Part shown: piece by piece, positions 32,798 through 44,432 of the stretch
How the letters are laid out: each line of letters starts with the position of its first letter
How positions within the stretch are numbered: position 1 is the stretch's first letter
NCBI GenBank assembly: GCA_036768485.1
Contig: JAVLUZ010000356.1
Location: 277,901-341,900 of the forward strand
Direction: 5' to 3'
DNA: 64,000 nucleotides
Source of the DNA: Mermis nigrescens
Lineage: Eukaryota > Nematoda > Enoplea > Mermithida > Mermithidae
Notes under the pieces: generated by a model
What the model saw: only the letters and a program-made list of their open reading frames with translations
Database searches by the model: none
Told to the model about the DNA's origin: nothing
Made by a program: the position numbers and the translations under genes

Positions 32798-32976
32798 CGG
32801 TGAGCGAACCATATTATAAACTTTAGCCCAATCAGATTCGAAACTTGGACCTCTTGCTCCAAAGCCCAGAACCTTGACCAATCGACTAACGCTGGTTCAT
32901 TTCGATAAAGAACGCAAGGTATTCATAATGTTTTGCATTGCTTTACCTGCTTATTAGGTTTAGGCTTAGTATCATA

Positions 32977-33119
32977 GACTGACCAAAATGTTGGTGCCAG
33001 CATTTAAAATAAGCCTGAGTAATGGGATACGACGAGCGGAGCGAGTGAAGCGAATGACGCGAGTCGTATCCCATTACTTAGGCTTATTTTAAACGCTGGC
33101 ACCAACATTTTGGTCAGTC
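32977..33119. repeat. Palindromic element 3 (57-bp arms)
   Basis: Arms at 32977-33033 and 33063-33119 match with two mismatches. The loop is a short purine-rich GAGCGGAGCGAGTGAAGCGA tract, as in palindrome 1. Confidence 0.93.
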
Positions 33120-34207
33120 ACATGAATCTACAGAAAGAATCCAAGCACTGCCTCACTTGTTTTCAACTTGACTCATTCCGAACCAGTTAGGTGGCAGCTT
33201 TCACCGAAATACGTACTTATAAACGTGGCTATCTTAATTCATATGTATGTGAACCAGCTACACCAATGTCCAGTCGGCCAAATCGATCGGTTAAGTATAT
33301 ACCTATAGTTACCTAGGTACGTCATGAAGTTAAGTACACTTTGAGTAACCCTGCCAAAACATCGAAATATTATTGTACTTATGCCGTCCAAGCTCGGCAC
33401 TTGTTCAGTTTAGGTAGTAAAAGCGAGCAAAAATTTTTTTCTACAAAATAATCGATTCTAGTCATATCTGATGCGTTGATCGAGAATAGGTAGGTATGGG
33501 ATAATTTTTCTTGAAATAAACTAGAAACTTGTATTCTGGTGCTATTATAATGAAAAACACGAATTTGCAGTAGGTAAAATCAACAAATTTTAGAGATTAA
33601 TGGACTGTCTTCGATCAGTTTTGTTTTCCGCACCTTTTAATATGTTGAAGAAGAACGAAGTCTTTATTGCCAGGAGATTTTGTAGTTATTTTATTTTTTA
33701 TTTTATTATTTTTTACATTATTTTCGATTTTGTAGTTTCTTCCCCTAACTTGAATATATTTAAATCTAGATTATTTTACGTCGTCTGATTTAAATTTATT
33801 ACAGGGTAAGCTAAATAAATTGTCATTATTACGACTCGCTTGTCGCCTTTTGCTGCACGTCTTTTCTGTATTGATTGTACGTTTTATTATTCTTTTGTAT
33901 TTTGCGTAATTGTCGAGTTTCAGCAATAAAAAGTTTCATTTCAGTTCAATTTAAGAAATATATGCAAAAAGGTAAAATAAGTGCATGACGATGCGAAACG
34001 ACGAAGCCCACGATTTTCTATAAGTACGACCAATATACTCGCTGAATGCATGACTGGGCCTAACTCGAATACCAACGTTTACGTACTTTTGAAAAATAAC
34101 TCATCTCATCTAAAATTTCTATTTTACGCACGAAAAGTCTATTGGAAATTGAATAGACAAGTTGGATAGATTTTTCACTTTAGCAAAAGATATTCATCTT
34201 TTAGTTA
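33120..34207. other. No gene seen
   Basis: About 1.1 kb of AT-rich sequence. The small ORFs at 33600 and 33981 have no recognisable character. Confidence 0.5.
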
Positions 34208-34823
34208 GTTGCAGGGGCGGATTTAAGGGGAATGGTGAGAAGCGGCCGCCCCCTCCATTGGCCAAAAATATTTGGTGAGATAAAGAATGAATATGCAATT
34301 TGCAATGATTTTTGGCCGTCAATGACCATAATTTCTCAAATTTTTCCGGCGCTGAACGCCGGATGATACCTATTAATGACATTTATTTACTTTTTTGGCG
34401 ACCTGGAAGCCGTTTTCTGTTCATAGAGGTTTCAAAACAATGTCAACCGTAGGAACAGCTATTTTTGCATAGTTTTCTTCTATTTTCAATAAAAAATTTC
34501 GATGTTTCGCATCAAATGCTATAAATACTGGAAATCAAGCAGTAAACGTCTATCCGCCTTAATTTTAAACATTTCCCGGCGCTTCGCTCCAGTTTTCAAT
34601 TGAAGTGAAATAAATTTAATGATTTTTTCGCACAAAATTGTCGAAAGTTTTAAAATTCTTAGATAAAATATTGCGTCAAAAGTGATTTTATGTAAAAGTT
34701 TACAATCTAAAACCGAAAAAACGCTATTTTGCGCATTCAAGGGCAAATTTTTGGACCTATTTTGGACTGTTTTGGAAAAGCTGGGATACTGCCTCCTTAC
34801 GAAAATCCTAGATCTGCCACTAA
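34208..34823. mobile_element. Probable MITE with CAGGGGCGGATTTAAGG ends
   Basis: The left end CAGGGGCGGATTTAAGG is imperfectly inverted as CCTAGATCTGCCACTA near 34806-34822. Inside are two CGGCGC hairpin-like motifs (34345, 34577) as in other MITE families here. The 8-bp flanks match at only 5 positions, so the boundaries are tentative. Confidence 0.5.
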
Positions 34824-34967
34824 GTAGTGGTATTATTTTTGTTGGAATAAGACAATATCCAGCATTCAGATCTGAGGAAAAAATCCCGCCACTTGTCCGC
34901 TATCCCTTTTTTGACTTCTCATTCATCCAATATTGTGTCTCTGTAGGTTTTTGGGTGATCGATAAGG

Positions 34968-35234
34968 ATGATGGCTACGTCTGGACGAATTCCCTCGTCT
35001 GATCGTCAGCCTGGACAGTTGTCGGATCGCTTAATTGTAGCGTCAACCCTTAGTGATTTTGAGCTGTACTATGATGAATTTATCGATTCCTTACGCGTTG
35101 CTAAATTAAATGTTGTCGGTTTCAATATGAAATGGGATTATTCGCTTTCGACGGGAAAGCAAAGGGCCAAGAATGCGGCATATTTAGCTAAAAGAGATCA
35201 GCAGCCGTTGGACGCGGATTTCGAAGCGCCAATC
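34968..35234 (+). CDS. Unknown gene, exon 1 (N-terminus)
   Basis: Starts with two adjacent ATGs (34968 and 34971) and encodes 89 residues: MATSGRIPSSDRQPGQLSDR, FELYYDEFIDSLRVAKLNVV, AKRDQQPLDADFEAPI. It ends in phase 0 at a consensus donor, GTGAGT (35235). Codon use and composition look protein-like, unlike the flanks. The continuing frame to 35285 is intron read-through. Promoter elements were not identified. Confidence 0.6.
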
Positions 35235-36162
35235 GTGAGTTTTCCCTGTCCACACTTTATGTCTTGCACTATCTGTCGTGCCTAATACAGTTACTTGTAA
35301 TAAATATTTGATTTGATTTGATTATATGTAGTTATTGAGGTCCAAGATGCATTTGAGTAGCTTCCGTTTGTTTCGTGATAATTTTGTATTTTCTGCTGTA
35401 AGTAGGAAGTTAGGAAGAGTAGGAAAGGAATGGTCGGGAATAGATGGGCACAGTCGAGTGTAGCTATTTATTACGATAGATCTAGATTAAGCTGGCTTGC
35501 GGAAATTTCATGACCTTCGTCTGGTGGGGAATAAACCGACAATTCAGAGTTTTTTAAGTCAGTGCAGGACAAACGTTCGATTAGCGCCAAAATTGGATAA
35601 ATTTACGATCTAGCGGTGATTTAACGCACTCATAAAAATTCTTATTCTTATCTCTTATTCTGTCTCGGTTTTTGCCTTCTTTCCTCAAAATTCTCTTTAG
35701 GGCTCTTTTAGCGCTTACATGCATGTCCTAGCTGAAATGCTTAAAATACAATTTTTCTACGAATTTTTTGGAGTATCGTGAAATTTCGGGGGGGGGTGAA
35801 AAAGGAGTGAAAATATTTCTGGGAGTGAAATCACCCTCCAACCCCTCAAGATTATATATGCTCTAGACCATAGTTTCCCAAGGTCGAAAGTTCAGGGGGG
35901 TGAGATCCCAAAATTTAGGACCACTAAATTTAGAGTATAGCCTTTTTTGCAGGTCAAATAAAAAAATGGCTAAAACTTCCTATTTAGCTTGTTCTAATGT
36001 GAAAAATTGCATTTTTAACTACTTTTTGTCCCATTCTGGCTAATTTCGTCACTCTTGTGAGTAAAAAATATCAAGAATTAATCGAAAATGTCTGACTTTT
36101 TCAGATCATTTTAAGTTCAGTTTAGGTGTTTTATGGGTAAACAAAACAGAAATGTATTAGTC

Positions 36163-36175
36163 GGCGCGAAGCGCC
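36163..36175. repeat. GGCGCGAAGCGCC hairpin motif
   Basis: A 5-bp stem and GAA loop followed by GAAAA. It is one of more than twenty copies or near copies in the window (see findings). Confidence 0.85.
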
Positions 36176-36289
36176 GAAAAATTTTTAATATCTTCGCTGC
36201 TTTTGTACCCAAAAATCACGCAGAAAAGGTTTGATAGCTCAAAATCGTCCGACAGTGCTTCAAGTCTCGGACCCTGAGGTGGGGGTAAT

Positions 36290-36385
36290 ACCATGCGAAC
36301 GACCGGGCCCAAAATTTGGCCGGGACCGGGACCGGACTGGGCTTTTGAGGCCGGGACCGGGACCGGGACCGGGACCGGGCCTTGT
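36290..36385. repeat. GC-rich (GGGACC)n tract
   Basis: A run of CGGGAC hexamers in otherwise AT-rich DNA, including GAGGCCGGGACCGGGACC. A second such tract in the same orientation is at 38137-38245. It could form G-quadruplex structures. Origin unknown. Confidence 0.8.
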
Positions 36386-36565
36386 TATATAAATAATACG
36401 TAGGCCTTGCATGATGTAGGCACAAATTGATATATACATTTGCACACTGAGACATCAGAAATCCTTTATTCAGAGACATAGTCAGGGTTTTAAATTGAAC
36501 GATTTGTAACCAATAGCATGGAAACCAGATTTTAAGAACAATAATTCGTCAACATTATCAGGAAG

Positions 36566-37337
36566 CAGTGTTTTTTTTTGTACAAGGTTCGTTTGTACAT
36601 GTACTAAGATGGTCCCTGAAAGTCTTTGTACATTTTGTACATGCAAGTTTTTGTATACTATAATATAGTACAGTAACGATTTTAGTGTGGTAAAACGGGA
36701 TTTCAATCTTTTGGTAGCGTATTTTAGCTAATTTTTACGTTTCTGACGCCAAAATTTACTGAAAATTGTCTCTAAACGGCGCGAAGCGCCGAAAAATTGC
36801 ACCGAAAAATTTGACATTTTTCCATTCAAAATGCAAATTCTGCTATTTTAAACATATATAGGACAAACAATTACTTATATCGGTGCGAAGCGGCGAAAAT
36901 TTCCGGGAATTTTACACCTTTTTACAGTTTTCGTCTTCCCGAAAATCTTTGTACATTTTGTACACATAAATTTTTGGGTACTATTATACGGTACAGTAGC
37001 GATTTTAGTGTGGTAAAAGAGGTTGTTCGACTTTTGGTAGTGTGTTTTAGCTAATTTCTGAGTCTCTAAGGGAAAAAATCACTAAGAATCGTCTTAAAAC
37101 GGCGTAAAACGTCGAAAAACTTGACATTTTTTCCTTTTAAATGCAATTTCTGCCATTATAATGATATATAGAACACACAATTACTCAATCCGGCGCGAAG
37201 CGCCGGAGAACTTTGCAAATTTACATAGACCTTTTTTTGCAATTTTTGTCTTCCCAAAAAATCTTTGTACATGTACAAAGACGATCCCGAAAAGTCTCTG
37301 TACATGGGGAAAAATCTTTGCGGAGTACAAAAAATGG
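36566..37337. mobile_element. hAT-like MITE family 3, copy 1 (772 bp)
   Basis: It begins CAGTGTTTTTTTTTGTACAA and ends in GTACAAAAAATGG, with exact 8-bp duplications TCAGGAAG at 36558-36565 and 37338-37345. Subterminal TTTGTACATGTACAAA palindromes lie near both ends. Three GGCGC hairpin motifs (36778, 36880 and 37192) lie inside. No ORF. It is inserted in intron 1 of the unknown gene. Confidence 0.9.
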
Positions 37338-38136
37338 TCAGGAAGCAGTACGCAAAATCAATAGGTCACAGTGATACGGAAGAAATACAGTGGAGTGGAC
37401 ATAATTGATTTAAACAAGAAGTTAATCACATAAGACATCGATCTTAGCAATAAGAACACGCAGTCACAAAATAGTGGCTAATCATTCGAGTGGAATAATA
37501 TAAGATTGTATTTATTTGCTTGGACGAGTTCTCAAGTAAATTTTTGCTCAAGTAGAATAAAAAAAGCCAAGGCTACAAAGGAATCGTCACAGGGGCATGG
37601 GTTGCCGATAAAACTGCTTTTTTCTTCGACAGAATTTTTTAAGACAAGTCTCGAGTTCTCTTGAGCAAGCTATTATTAGCTCACTGTCACGTAGACAACA
37701 AAAGAAATCTTTACACTTTTTGCATAAATTAATATTCATACCAATGTCTTTTTATGTTGAAATGTGAGGATTGCACACTCTTATCGCGCTTAAGCAGAGT
37801 CTGATAGTCAGTATAACAACAATAATGCTATGGTTTTTTGAATACATATATCATTCACATTATTTGCGGAAAAGTCGACATATCGGTATTTTAAAAAATA
37901 CATTTTATGCACCGATTTTAATGCACATAAATGCATAACATAAGATTCACGCGTTGAGATATGAATGAGATCGGGGATACACGAATATAACGAGTTGCAT
38001 CAGTCCAAATTAAGTGCAAAATGGATACACAGACAGTGCCTACAGATTAACGTGCTACAAAGGTTCAGATTATGTACGCATGTACATACAGCATTACACG
38101 CTTCTCTAAGTTAGTCAATTTGAATGCCTTGCATAA

Positions 38137-38245
38137 TCTATAAGGCCCGGCCCAGGCCCGGCCGTTCTGAGGCCGGGACCGGGACCGGGACCGGGCCTGC
38201 TAGGCCCGGCCGGGACCGGGACCGGGACTGGGCGCCCGGCCGTTC
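38137..38245. repeat. GC-rich (GGGACC)n tract, second copy
   Basis: Contains CTGAGGCCGGGACCGGGA as in the tract at 36.3 kb. Together the two bracket about 1.8 kb that includes the family-3 MITE. The outer flanks hold inverted similarity (GAGGTGGGGGTAATACC left, GGTAATACTCCCCCCTC right), so they may be the ends of one larger element. Confidence 0.7.
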
Positions 38246-38719
38246 CTTGGGTAATACTCCCCCCTCACCCCTATGGGAATGTGTGCTCTAGACCTTCAAA
38301 AGGGAAAAATAAAATCTAGCAAAAATAAGACAAAAATTAAGGCCGAAAATGGGTGAAAATTTAAACTTCTCTGCAAAAGTTGTTGAAATTAACCAGAAAC
38401 CGTATAGTACTTTTTATACTATTTTAGTATTAAAATGTACTCTATGTTTGAGACTATCATAAGCTCAGAAAAGTTCGCGGGTTTACCTCCAGACCAGCTG
38501 ACCCCCAGACATGCCATTTTGCATCTTTCCTTCCATTATCTTACCTTTCAAAAATTTCAAGTCAAGTGCCTCTTTCCGGCCATCCGTAAATACTCATTGA
38601 CAGTGTTCTTTGTTTTATATCAAAAGTTATAGCTGTAGAAAACGTTCTTTTAACTTCATGTCTCGATCTGAATTTAATTTTAATTCCAATCTTAATATCA
38701 ATTTTAATCTCAATTTCAG

Positions 38720-38890
38720 CCACTTCTAATTAACTTGGAACATAATTTTTGGAAAATTGATCAGGATGGATTGGAAAAATTATTCAATTGTTTACATTTA
38801 TTGATAGCCGCTTACGGCAGATACATAAGCCAGCAATACTATGTACGTGATTGCGTGTTCATGGCATCAAAATCACTGAAGATTCAGTAT
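38720..38890 (+). CDS. Unknown gene, exon 2
   Basis: The acceptor CAATTTCAG precedes 57 codons (PLLINLEHNFWKIDQDG, LFNCLHLLIAAYGRYIS, VRDCVFMASKSLKIQ), entering in phase 0 to match exon 1. Two donors are possible: GTATGT at 38886 (phase 2) or GTAATT at 38891 (phase 0). Neither gives a clean phase with exon 3. Confidence 0.6.
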
Positions 38891-38994
38891 GTAATTCAAA
38901 ACTTCTGATTTTTTAAAATAGATTTTTCGATTTTACTCTAAAATAACATTATTTTTAAATCCTTGAGCATGAATTGCGTGCCTTAACCTTTTAG

Positions 38995-39039
38995 GCGGTC
39001 AGCTAGAGCCCTGCTTTCTATGGAAATATTTGGAAAATT
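38995..39039 (+). CDS. Unknown gene, candidate 45-bp exon
   Basis: Flanked by CCTTTTAG and GTGAGC. In phase 2 from the GTATGT donor of exon 2 it reads RSARALLSMEIFGK. It does not join exon 3 in a usable phase, so it is a weak call. Confidence 0.3.
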
Positions 39040-39086
39040 GTGAGCTTTGTAAATTTTTGTCAATTCGTATTATCGAATTATTTCAG

Positions 39087-39249
39087 GATACGGCAATAAA
39101 GATTCCGATTCTGAGCCGGAAGATGAGGATGTTCGTCAGGTTAGAGAAACCAAAGCTAATCTTGGTCGAATAGCCATTGTGTCGATGTCAAACTTATGCG
39201 GATTCACCCTTCAAGTACGAACTTGCATGATGGGTTGTTTTCCGGAACG
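39087..39249 (+). CDS. Unknown gene, exon 3
   Basis: The acceptor TTATTTCAG is followed by an acidic start (GNKDSDSEPEDEDVRQVRE) and then a hydrophobic, Cys-containing part (GRIAIVSMSNLCGFTLQVR, TCMMGCFPER). The donor GTAAGT is at 39250. It leaves phase 2, which fits exon 4 and gives Arg at the junction. It needs one incoming base, which exon 2 does not supply cleanly. Confidence 0.65.
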
Positions 39250-40385
39250 GTAAGTTATGTGGTATTTATTCTTCTCTACTATGCAATAGCTAAAAGCGTG
39301 CTACGTAAGATGATGGAGTAAAATAACAGGAAAAATAGTTGGGCTAACTTTTAATTTAACAGTTAAATCTGAAGATGATATATAAAGATAAAATTGTCCA
39401 AATACGCTTATTCAAGCAATTGCCTTTTCAAAGGAAGCTGCAAGGTAGAGCAAGAGCATTCCGATTTTTTTAGGATGGTGAATAATTCTATGTTCATCTC
39501 GGCTTGATACGCACCCTCTGTAATAGCTTTGCATTTTTCTTATTCAATTAGATAAGATGCATATTTTCGTAGTTTGACTCATTCTCCTCAAAATGTGTTT
39601 CGGTAAAATGCTATTGTTTCAGTCTTCACTTCTTTGCTTTCCGTAAGTCATGGATGCGCGTTTGGATATTTTCTGATATTCATTGATACTGGTGCCCTAC
39701 GACCACTTTTCTATTACCGGTGCCGTTACTAGACTAACGTGTTTTAATGATGGTGTTTTTATTGAAATTCGTTACTGTTTGTACATGTGTTACACTGTTT
39801 TTCATTTAACGGAAAACGTAAAGAATATTGAATGAAAATTGAAATTTCAAACAAAATAGAGTTTGATCATCTGCGTATTTGCTTTCATACAAGATATGTT
39901 CTAATAGACGTAAGCGTAGTGCTAAAATATATAAAAAGTCCTTAACGTGAAGCGTTCTTGAAAAATCCATCAGATTTTTAACCGCGATGCTTGATTTAAT
40001 AAAACCTCTTTCAAAATTTTTCGAAATTTTTCAAAATTCAAATTTTTCCGGCGTTTCGCGGTGAATCAATAATTTCACGTGCTGTTTAGGTACTCCGAAT
40101 AAAATTGTATCTAAATGATCTAAAAAAATTTAAGATTTCTAGCCTTTTACCGTTTCTGGATTTCTGGGATTTTACCCCATACCAACCCTGACCTTGCGCG
40201 TCTATGCTCTGATGGCTTTTTCTACTGAATTAACCTTAATCACTTTGTCCTTCATTAAAGCTGTACACTAATTTTCTAATTTTTGCATCTCTCGGGTCTT
40301 GCCCAGGAGGACAACAATGTTTTCTACACTACTATTTAAATACGTTTTAAGTTTCATTCGTGCTTGTTGATCTTTGCATATTCAG

Positions 40386-40692
40386 GCTCAAGCAATTCAT
40401 CGAAACGTCGGATTATTGGAAAGTTGGTTTTGGGCTCCGTCGCGACATGTACAAGCTTTGGGAGGAAGAGCGGGTGCAGTTATTGAGTAAGCTTCGCGCC
40501 TCACTGTCTTTGGAGAACTCTGATTATAGCGTTTCATTCAAGCCAGAGTTTCAAGCCAAAATCCTATATTAGAGTGGGCGGTCATTAGCGAAATGGATGA
40601 CAGAAAGGACGGTGGAATGAAATGCTGGATGGTTTATAAAAACGATATTTTTGTATACTTCGATCCATTTTATGCTGCGCTTTTTGAAGCAA
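40386..40692 (+). CDS. Unknown gene, exon 4 (with 1-bp frame break)
   Basis: After TATTCAG it reads LKQFIETSDYWKVGFGLRRD, LWEEERVQLLSKLRASL and DYSVSFKPEFQA. The frame then stops, but the next frame continues with LEWAVISEMDDRKDGGMKCW and VYKNDIFVYFDPFYAALFE. The switch lies at a run of four A (40558-40561), so one base is missing relative to an intact gene. The donor is uncertain; GTCAGA at 40693 is one candidate. Confidence 0.6.
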
Positions 40693-40963
40693 GTCAGATG
40701 ACATTATACAGTGCTAAAGCCAGACAATTTTTTTGCCCTTTACTAAAAAGCGCACTAGTTTTTTCATAGAAAATTTGCATACATATGTATGTACCAAAAC
40801 GTTGCTCTCGATATGTATATAAGACTTAAAGGAAATGGAATTCGCCAACTGAATTTGATTCTTTTGATTCCCCTAAACTTTAGGATTTTTAACCGTTCAA
40901 CCCGAAATAAAGGGTCATTTTACCGAAAAATGGCCGACTATCCTCATACAAAATGTAGAGCTC

Positions 40964-41134
40964 TGCTCGCCACGAATGTTTACGCTTTAATAAGCTTCTA
41001 GAGCTTGCTAGGGTTATATCTTTAACACATCGGTCCTATTTCCGCCCACGCACGACCGACGTGTTAAACATATAGCCTTAACAAGCTCTATCATCCTATG
41101 GAGCATATTAAAACGTAAACATTCGTGGCGAGCA
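40964..41134. repeat. Palindromic element 4
   Basis: Outer arms TGCTCGCCACGAATGTTTAC at 40964-40984 are exact inverses of 41114-41134. Inner arms (TAGAGCTTG... / ...CAAGCTCTA) extend the fold imperfectly to near the centre. Confidence 0.9.
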
Positions 41135-41499
41135 CTATTATTTGTAGTACTGTTTCAGATGAAGTGTAGAATGTTGATGCTTACATAATTACTTACCGCA
41201 CTTTGGACAGCATTTTAACACATTTTTGTTTACTTGTTAGTGTTGCCTATGTGCGTAGTAGAGAGTCTGTAAAGGAAACAGCTGAGATTCAAATACGTAT
41301 AAGCGGCTTTAGGCTGAAAATAGCGATTTAAGTTTATTGCTTATAAATTGTAATGTACACTTTGTCTTAATCATAGAATGCAGAATTGTTAATGCTTACT
41401 ATAATTATATTGTAGAATATTCTGATTTTTGCTACTCACAGGCTACGTACATATATCTTATTTTATGATTGAATTTCATGGAATAGTCGTACTCGTTTC

Positions 41500-41720
41500 C
41501 GGTCAAACGCAGCATGAAAATTCTGAGGGGAATGTTACAGGCAGCATTTTTCTAAAGTGCCTTTTTTGGACTCTTAAAACGGTAGTACGCGTCAAAAGCA
41601 TGTTTCTTCATTTCTGACGATGCTCTGCCTTTCTATGTAGAATGTCAAAATTTAGAAAAATTTAGAAAAATAAAAGATGAGTGAGTTGAACAAAATTTAG
41701 TCAGAATTTAAATAATTTTC
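41500..41720. mobile_element. Family-2 MITE, diverged fragment
   Basis: Contains CGCAGCATGAAAATTCTGAG, a stretch like AAAGTGCCTTTTTTGGAC, TACGCGTCAAAAGCATG and TTTCTGACGATGCTC. These follow the order of the complete family-2 element at 45096-45506, but it lacks the GCGAAGC hairpin and the right end. Confidence 0.6.
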
Positions 41721-42190
41721 GAACACGATTTATATTGGGGAAAAAATTTAAGTCGTAAAAGTTCTACTAAAGCTCTTATTCGGAAAATCTGTCGTTCAAA
41801 GTAATCGAAGTCTGATTGATTAATATTTTGCTGCAGTCCGACTTTGAAATATCAACATTGTACAATTGGAACTTATCTAATTATGGGGAACTGCAAGCAT
41901 GAAGAATAAGAAAAATAAAAACTCGACGCAAAGCATTAAAAGACTTTGACATATTTACTACATACGTATGTGTAACTCAGATTTTGCTTCAAGAAGGTAA
42001 GCATGATGAAAAATAATAATCCATCGTTCACTATTTAAAAACTGCCGAAAAATCCGTTTCGGGGTCTTTATAATCCATTTTGAAAATTTTTAATGTTTTA
42101 ACTGGGGTTCTCTTGTCAAAAATAAATTTTCTTCCCATTTTAAAAATAAGACGCCCTCTAGCCCCCTGGATACGGGCCTAAATGTGTATC

Positions 42191-42868
42191 ATGTATACAA
42201 CACCGTATCCAGGATTCTATTTCAGGGGGGTCGCAAACTTCGAATCCAATTTTTCGAGAATCATCAGAAGATAGGCGATAATAAATGTATTTTTGACGTT
42301 TTCAACGAGCTCCACAATAGCGAAGAAATTCACAGTCATATACACATATCGTTTGAACAGTTCATCCAATTCATGTACAACTTCTTAACTTTTGCTTTTG
42401 CACTCAATCTTTGTGCTTCGTAAACAGATTTAACAATGAAAAGGAATAATTTGGCGCGAAGCGTCGGCAAAATTTGACATGTTTTTCATGTCTAACTCAA
42501 CTTGAGCGGTTTTGAGCGGTTATAAAGGCAAAAACTACACACAAACCATAAATCCGAGCCGGAATTTTTTTACGTTTTTATCCTTTTTCGCTAACATTTA
42601 TAGTGTTTCGTAAATGAACAATGCAAAAATTATATCTGAAGCGAAGCGCCCTAAATTTTCGACGTTTTTGTCGTCTTAAGGTCGATTTAGACTTTTCTGA
42701 AGACAAGAAATGGTAATCTTGATTGAATAAATGACGCTCGGAGCGCCGAAAATTTGAGCATTTTCGTGTTCATGGATGTCAAAAACCTATATAATTTCAT
42801 AGTTTAAAATTCTGAAAAAATTAAAGGGGGGAATCGCCTTCACGCCTCCCTGGATACAGGTCTTTATA
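42191..42868. mobile_element. Family-4 element, diverged copy
   Basis: Between CACCGTATCCAGGATTCTAT and CTCCCTGGATACAGGTC. Internally it has several degraded GGCGCGAAGCG hairpins (42452, 42640, 42733), as in the better copy at 43658-44432. Target duplications are not clear. Confidence 0.6.
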
Positions 42869-42942
42869 TGCGTATTCATACATGTGTGTATGTAGAGGTT
42901 GATCTTTAATCTCGTACTCCTGTATATCTCAATACTTAAAAG

Positions 42943-43227
42943 TAAAGTTTGGCTAAGATTGGGTCGACATCCGAAATCTGCTTATTCAATGGCCTCACTT
43001 CCGGCAAAACTACCATTTCTGTCGGATGGGCACTCATTCGGTAGCCAGCTATCTATTCGGCGTAGAATTTGTCAATAACAATTTGCTGTCTGGCTTCAAC
43101 GCTTGGTACGCTAAGAATCTCAATCCAGACATGTCTCGTGGGTTGGCTCATCAAACGCAGCTCGACGTTGATCTCTACGCTCAATTCTTGATAAAATTTT
43201 TTGGTCCCGAAATTAGCTCAAACGATA
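42943..43227 (+). CDS. Unknown gene, exon 5 (with 1-bp frame break)
   Basis: Opens in one frame as KVWLRLGRHPKSAYSMASLP and AKLPFLSDG. After a switch at about 43028-43040 (near GGG or TT) it continues in the next frame as SVASYLFGVEFVNNNLLSGF, AWYAKNLNPDMSRGLAH and LYAQFLIKFFGPEISS. One extra base explains the break. The acceptor is at 42942 or 42946. The donor GTACAT at 43228 is weak, but it leaves phase 1, which fits exon 6. Confidence 0.6.
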
Positions 43228-43248
43228 GTACATACTTATAGTTACATA

Positions 43249-43633
43249 TAGACATGCACAGCATGGGAATTCTAGGGCTGGCGCCTTTTCGGGGATGAAA
43301 AACAGTAGGTACGCGTCAAAAACGTCATTTCTCGGCGTTTTTAACGATTCGCTATCGTTCTAGAACATAAATACGAAAAATTCGGGTGAATATCGGTTTG
43401 GGAATAATTCGAATAAATTGAACACAATATAGTCAAAAAACGAGTACAAGGTGCGAAGCGCCGAAAATTCGGCACAATTAAGCAAATGGATAGCGAAAAA
43501 CGCTTAAACCAGCACCTTTTATACGATTTTTTTTGGAAAAACTGTAAAATTGCGAATTCTGGGGGAGGTGGGATGGAAAAATTTTTTGGGGGTTTGAATA
43601 CGCCTAAACCTCGCCCCCTCAAGATCATGTTTG
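43249..43633. mobile_element. hAT-like MITE family 2, copy 1
   Basis: From AGACATGCACAGCATGGGAA to CAAGATCATGTTTG, with flanks GTTACATA and GGTACACA (6 of 8 match). It contains GGTGCGAAGCGCCGAAAAT. It lies just after exon 5 and directly before a family-4 element. Confidence 0.8.
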
Positions 43634-43657
43634 GGTACACATTTATACACGTACGAA

Positions 43658-44432
43658 TAGGTCCGTGTCCAGGATTTTATTTCGGGTGGGGGGCCGAAAA
43701 TTTTCGAGGCCAGATATATCGAGAACCATTTGGGGATATGCGAAAATAAAAAGGTAGTTTTGAGCGTATCTCGGCGAGCTCTATACGATGGTGAAGGAAA
43801 ATTTCAAAAATTTTTTACTTTTTCATACTGATATACAGCAAATTTATCATTTAAGTTGATTCCTCATCACTTAATCGACGAATTATTCCTTATCTCTTGC
43901 CTTTGCACTTAAGCATTGTGCTTTACAGAGAAAAACAATACAGATAATGGATAATTCGGCGCTAAGCGCCGAAAACAATTGTTATATTCTGCATGTCAAG
44001 TTCAAATTTGAGCGGTTTTGAGAGGGCTAGAAGACAAAAAAATTATAAACAATAAATACGGCGCAGAGCGCCGAAAAAATTCATGTTTTATGTCATAACT
44101 CAAATTTGAGCTGTTTTGAATGAGCTAGAAGGCAAAAAGTAAAGCTGAATAATGTATCCGGCGCACAGCGCTGGAAAAAATTGACATAACTAACTGAAAT
44201 TTGAGCGATTTTTAGCGGTTTAGAAGACAAAACTATACATAAACAATGAATCCGGCGCGAAGCGCCGAAAAATATCGAGTTTACTAGCTCAAAAGTTCGC
44301 TAGAAACCTGTTTTGGCGGTGTTTCAGACGCACTTCGCCAATTTTTCATTTTTCCCTTTGGGTGACTCTTGGGAGGAACAAAAATTTTTCTCATTTCAGG
44401 GGGGCAGGCCCCGCCCCCTGGATACGGCCATG
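43658..44432. mobile_element. hAT-like element family 4, 775-bp copy
   Basis: Ends TAGGTCCGTGTCCAGG and CCTGGATACGGCCATG, with flanks CGTACGAA (43650-43657) and CGTACAAA (44433-44440), 7 of 8 matching. It contains four GGCGCNNAGCGCC hairpins at 43958, 44060, 44160 and 44254, i.e. 94-102 bp apart. No ORF. Confidence 0.87.
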
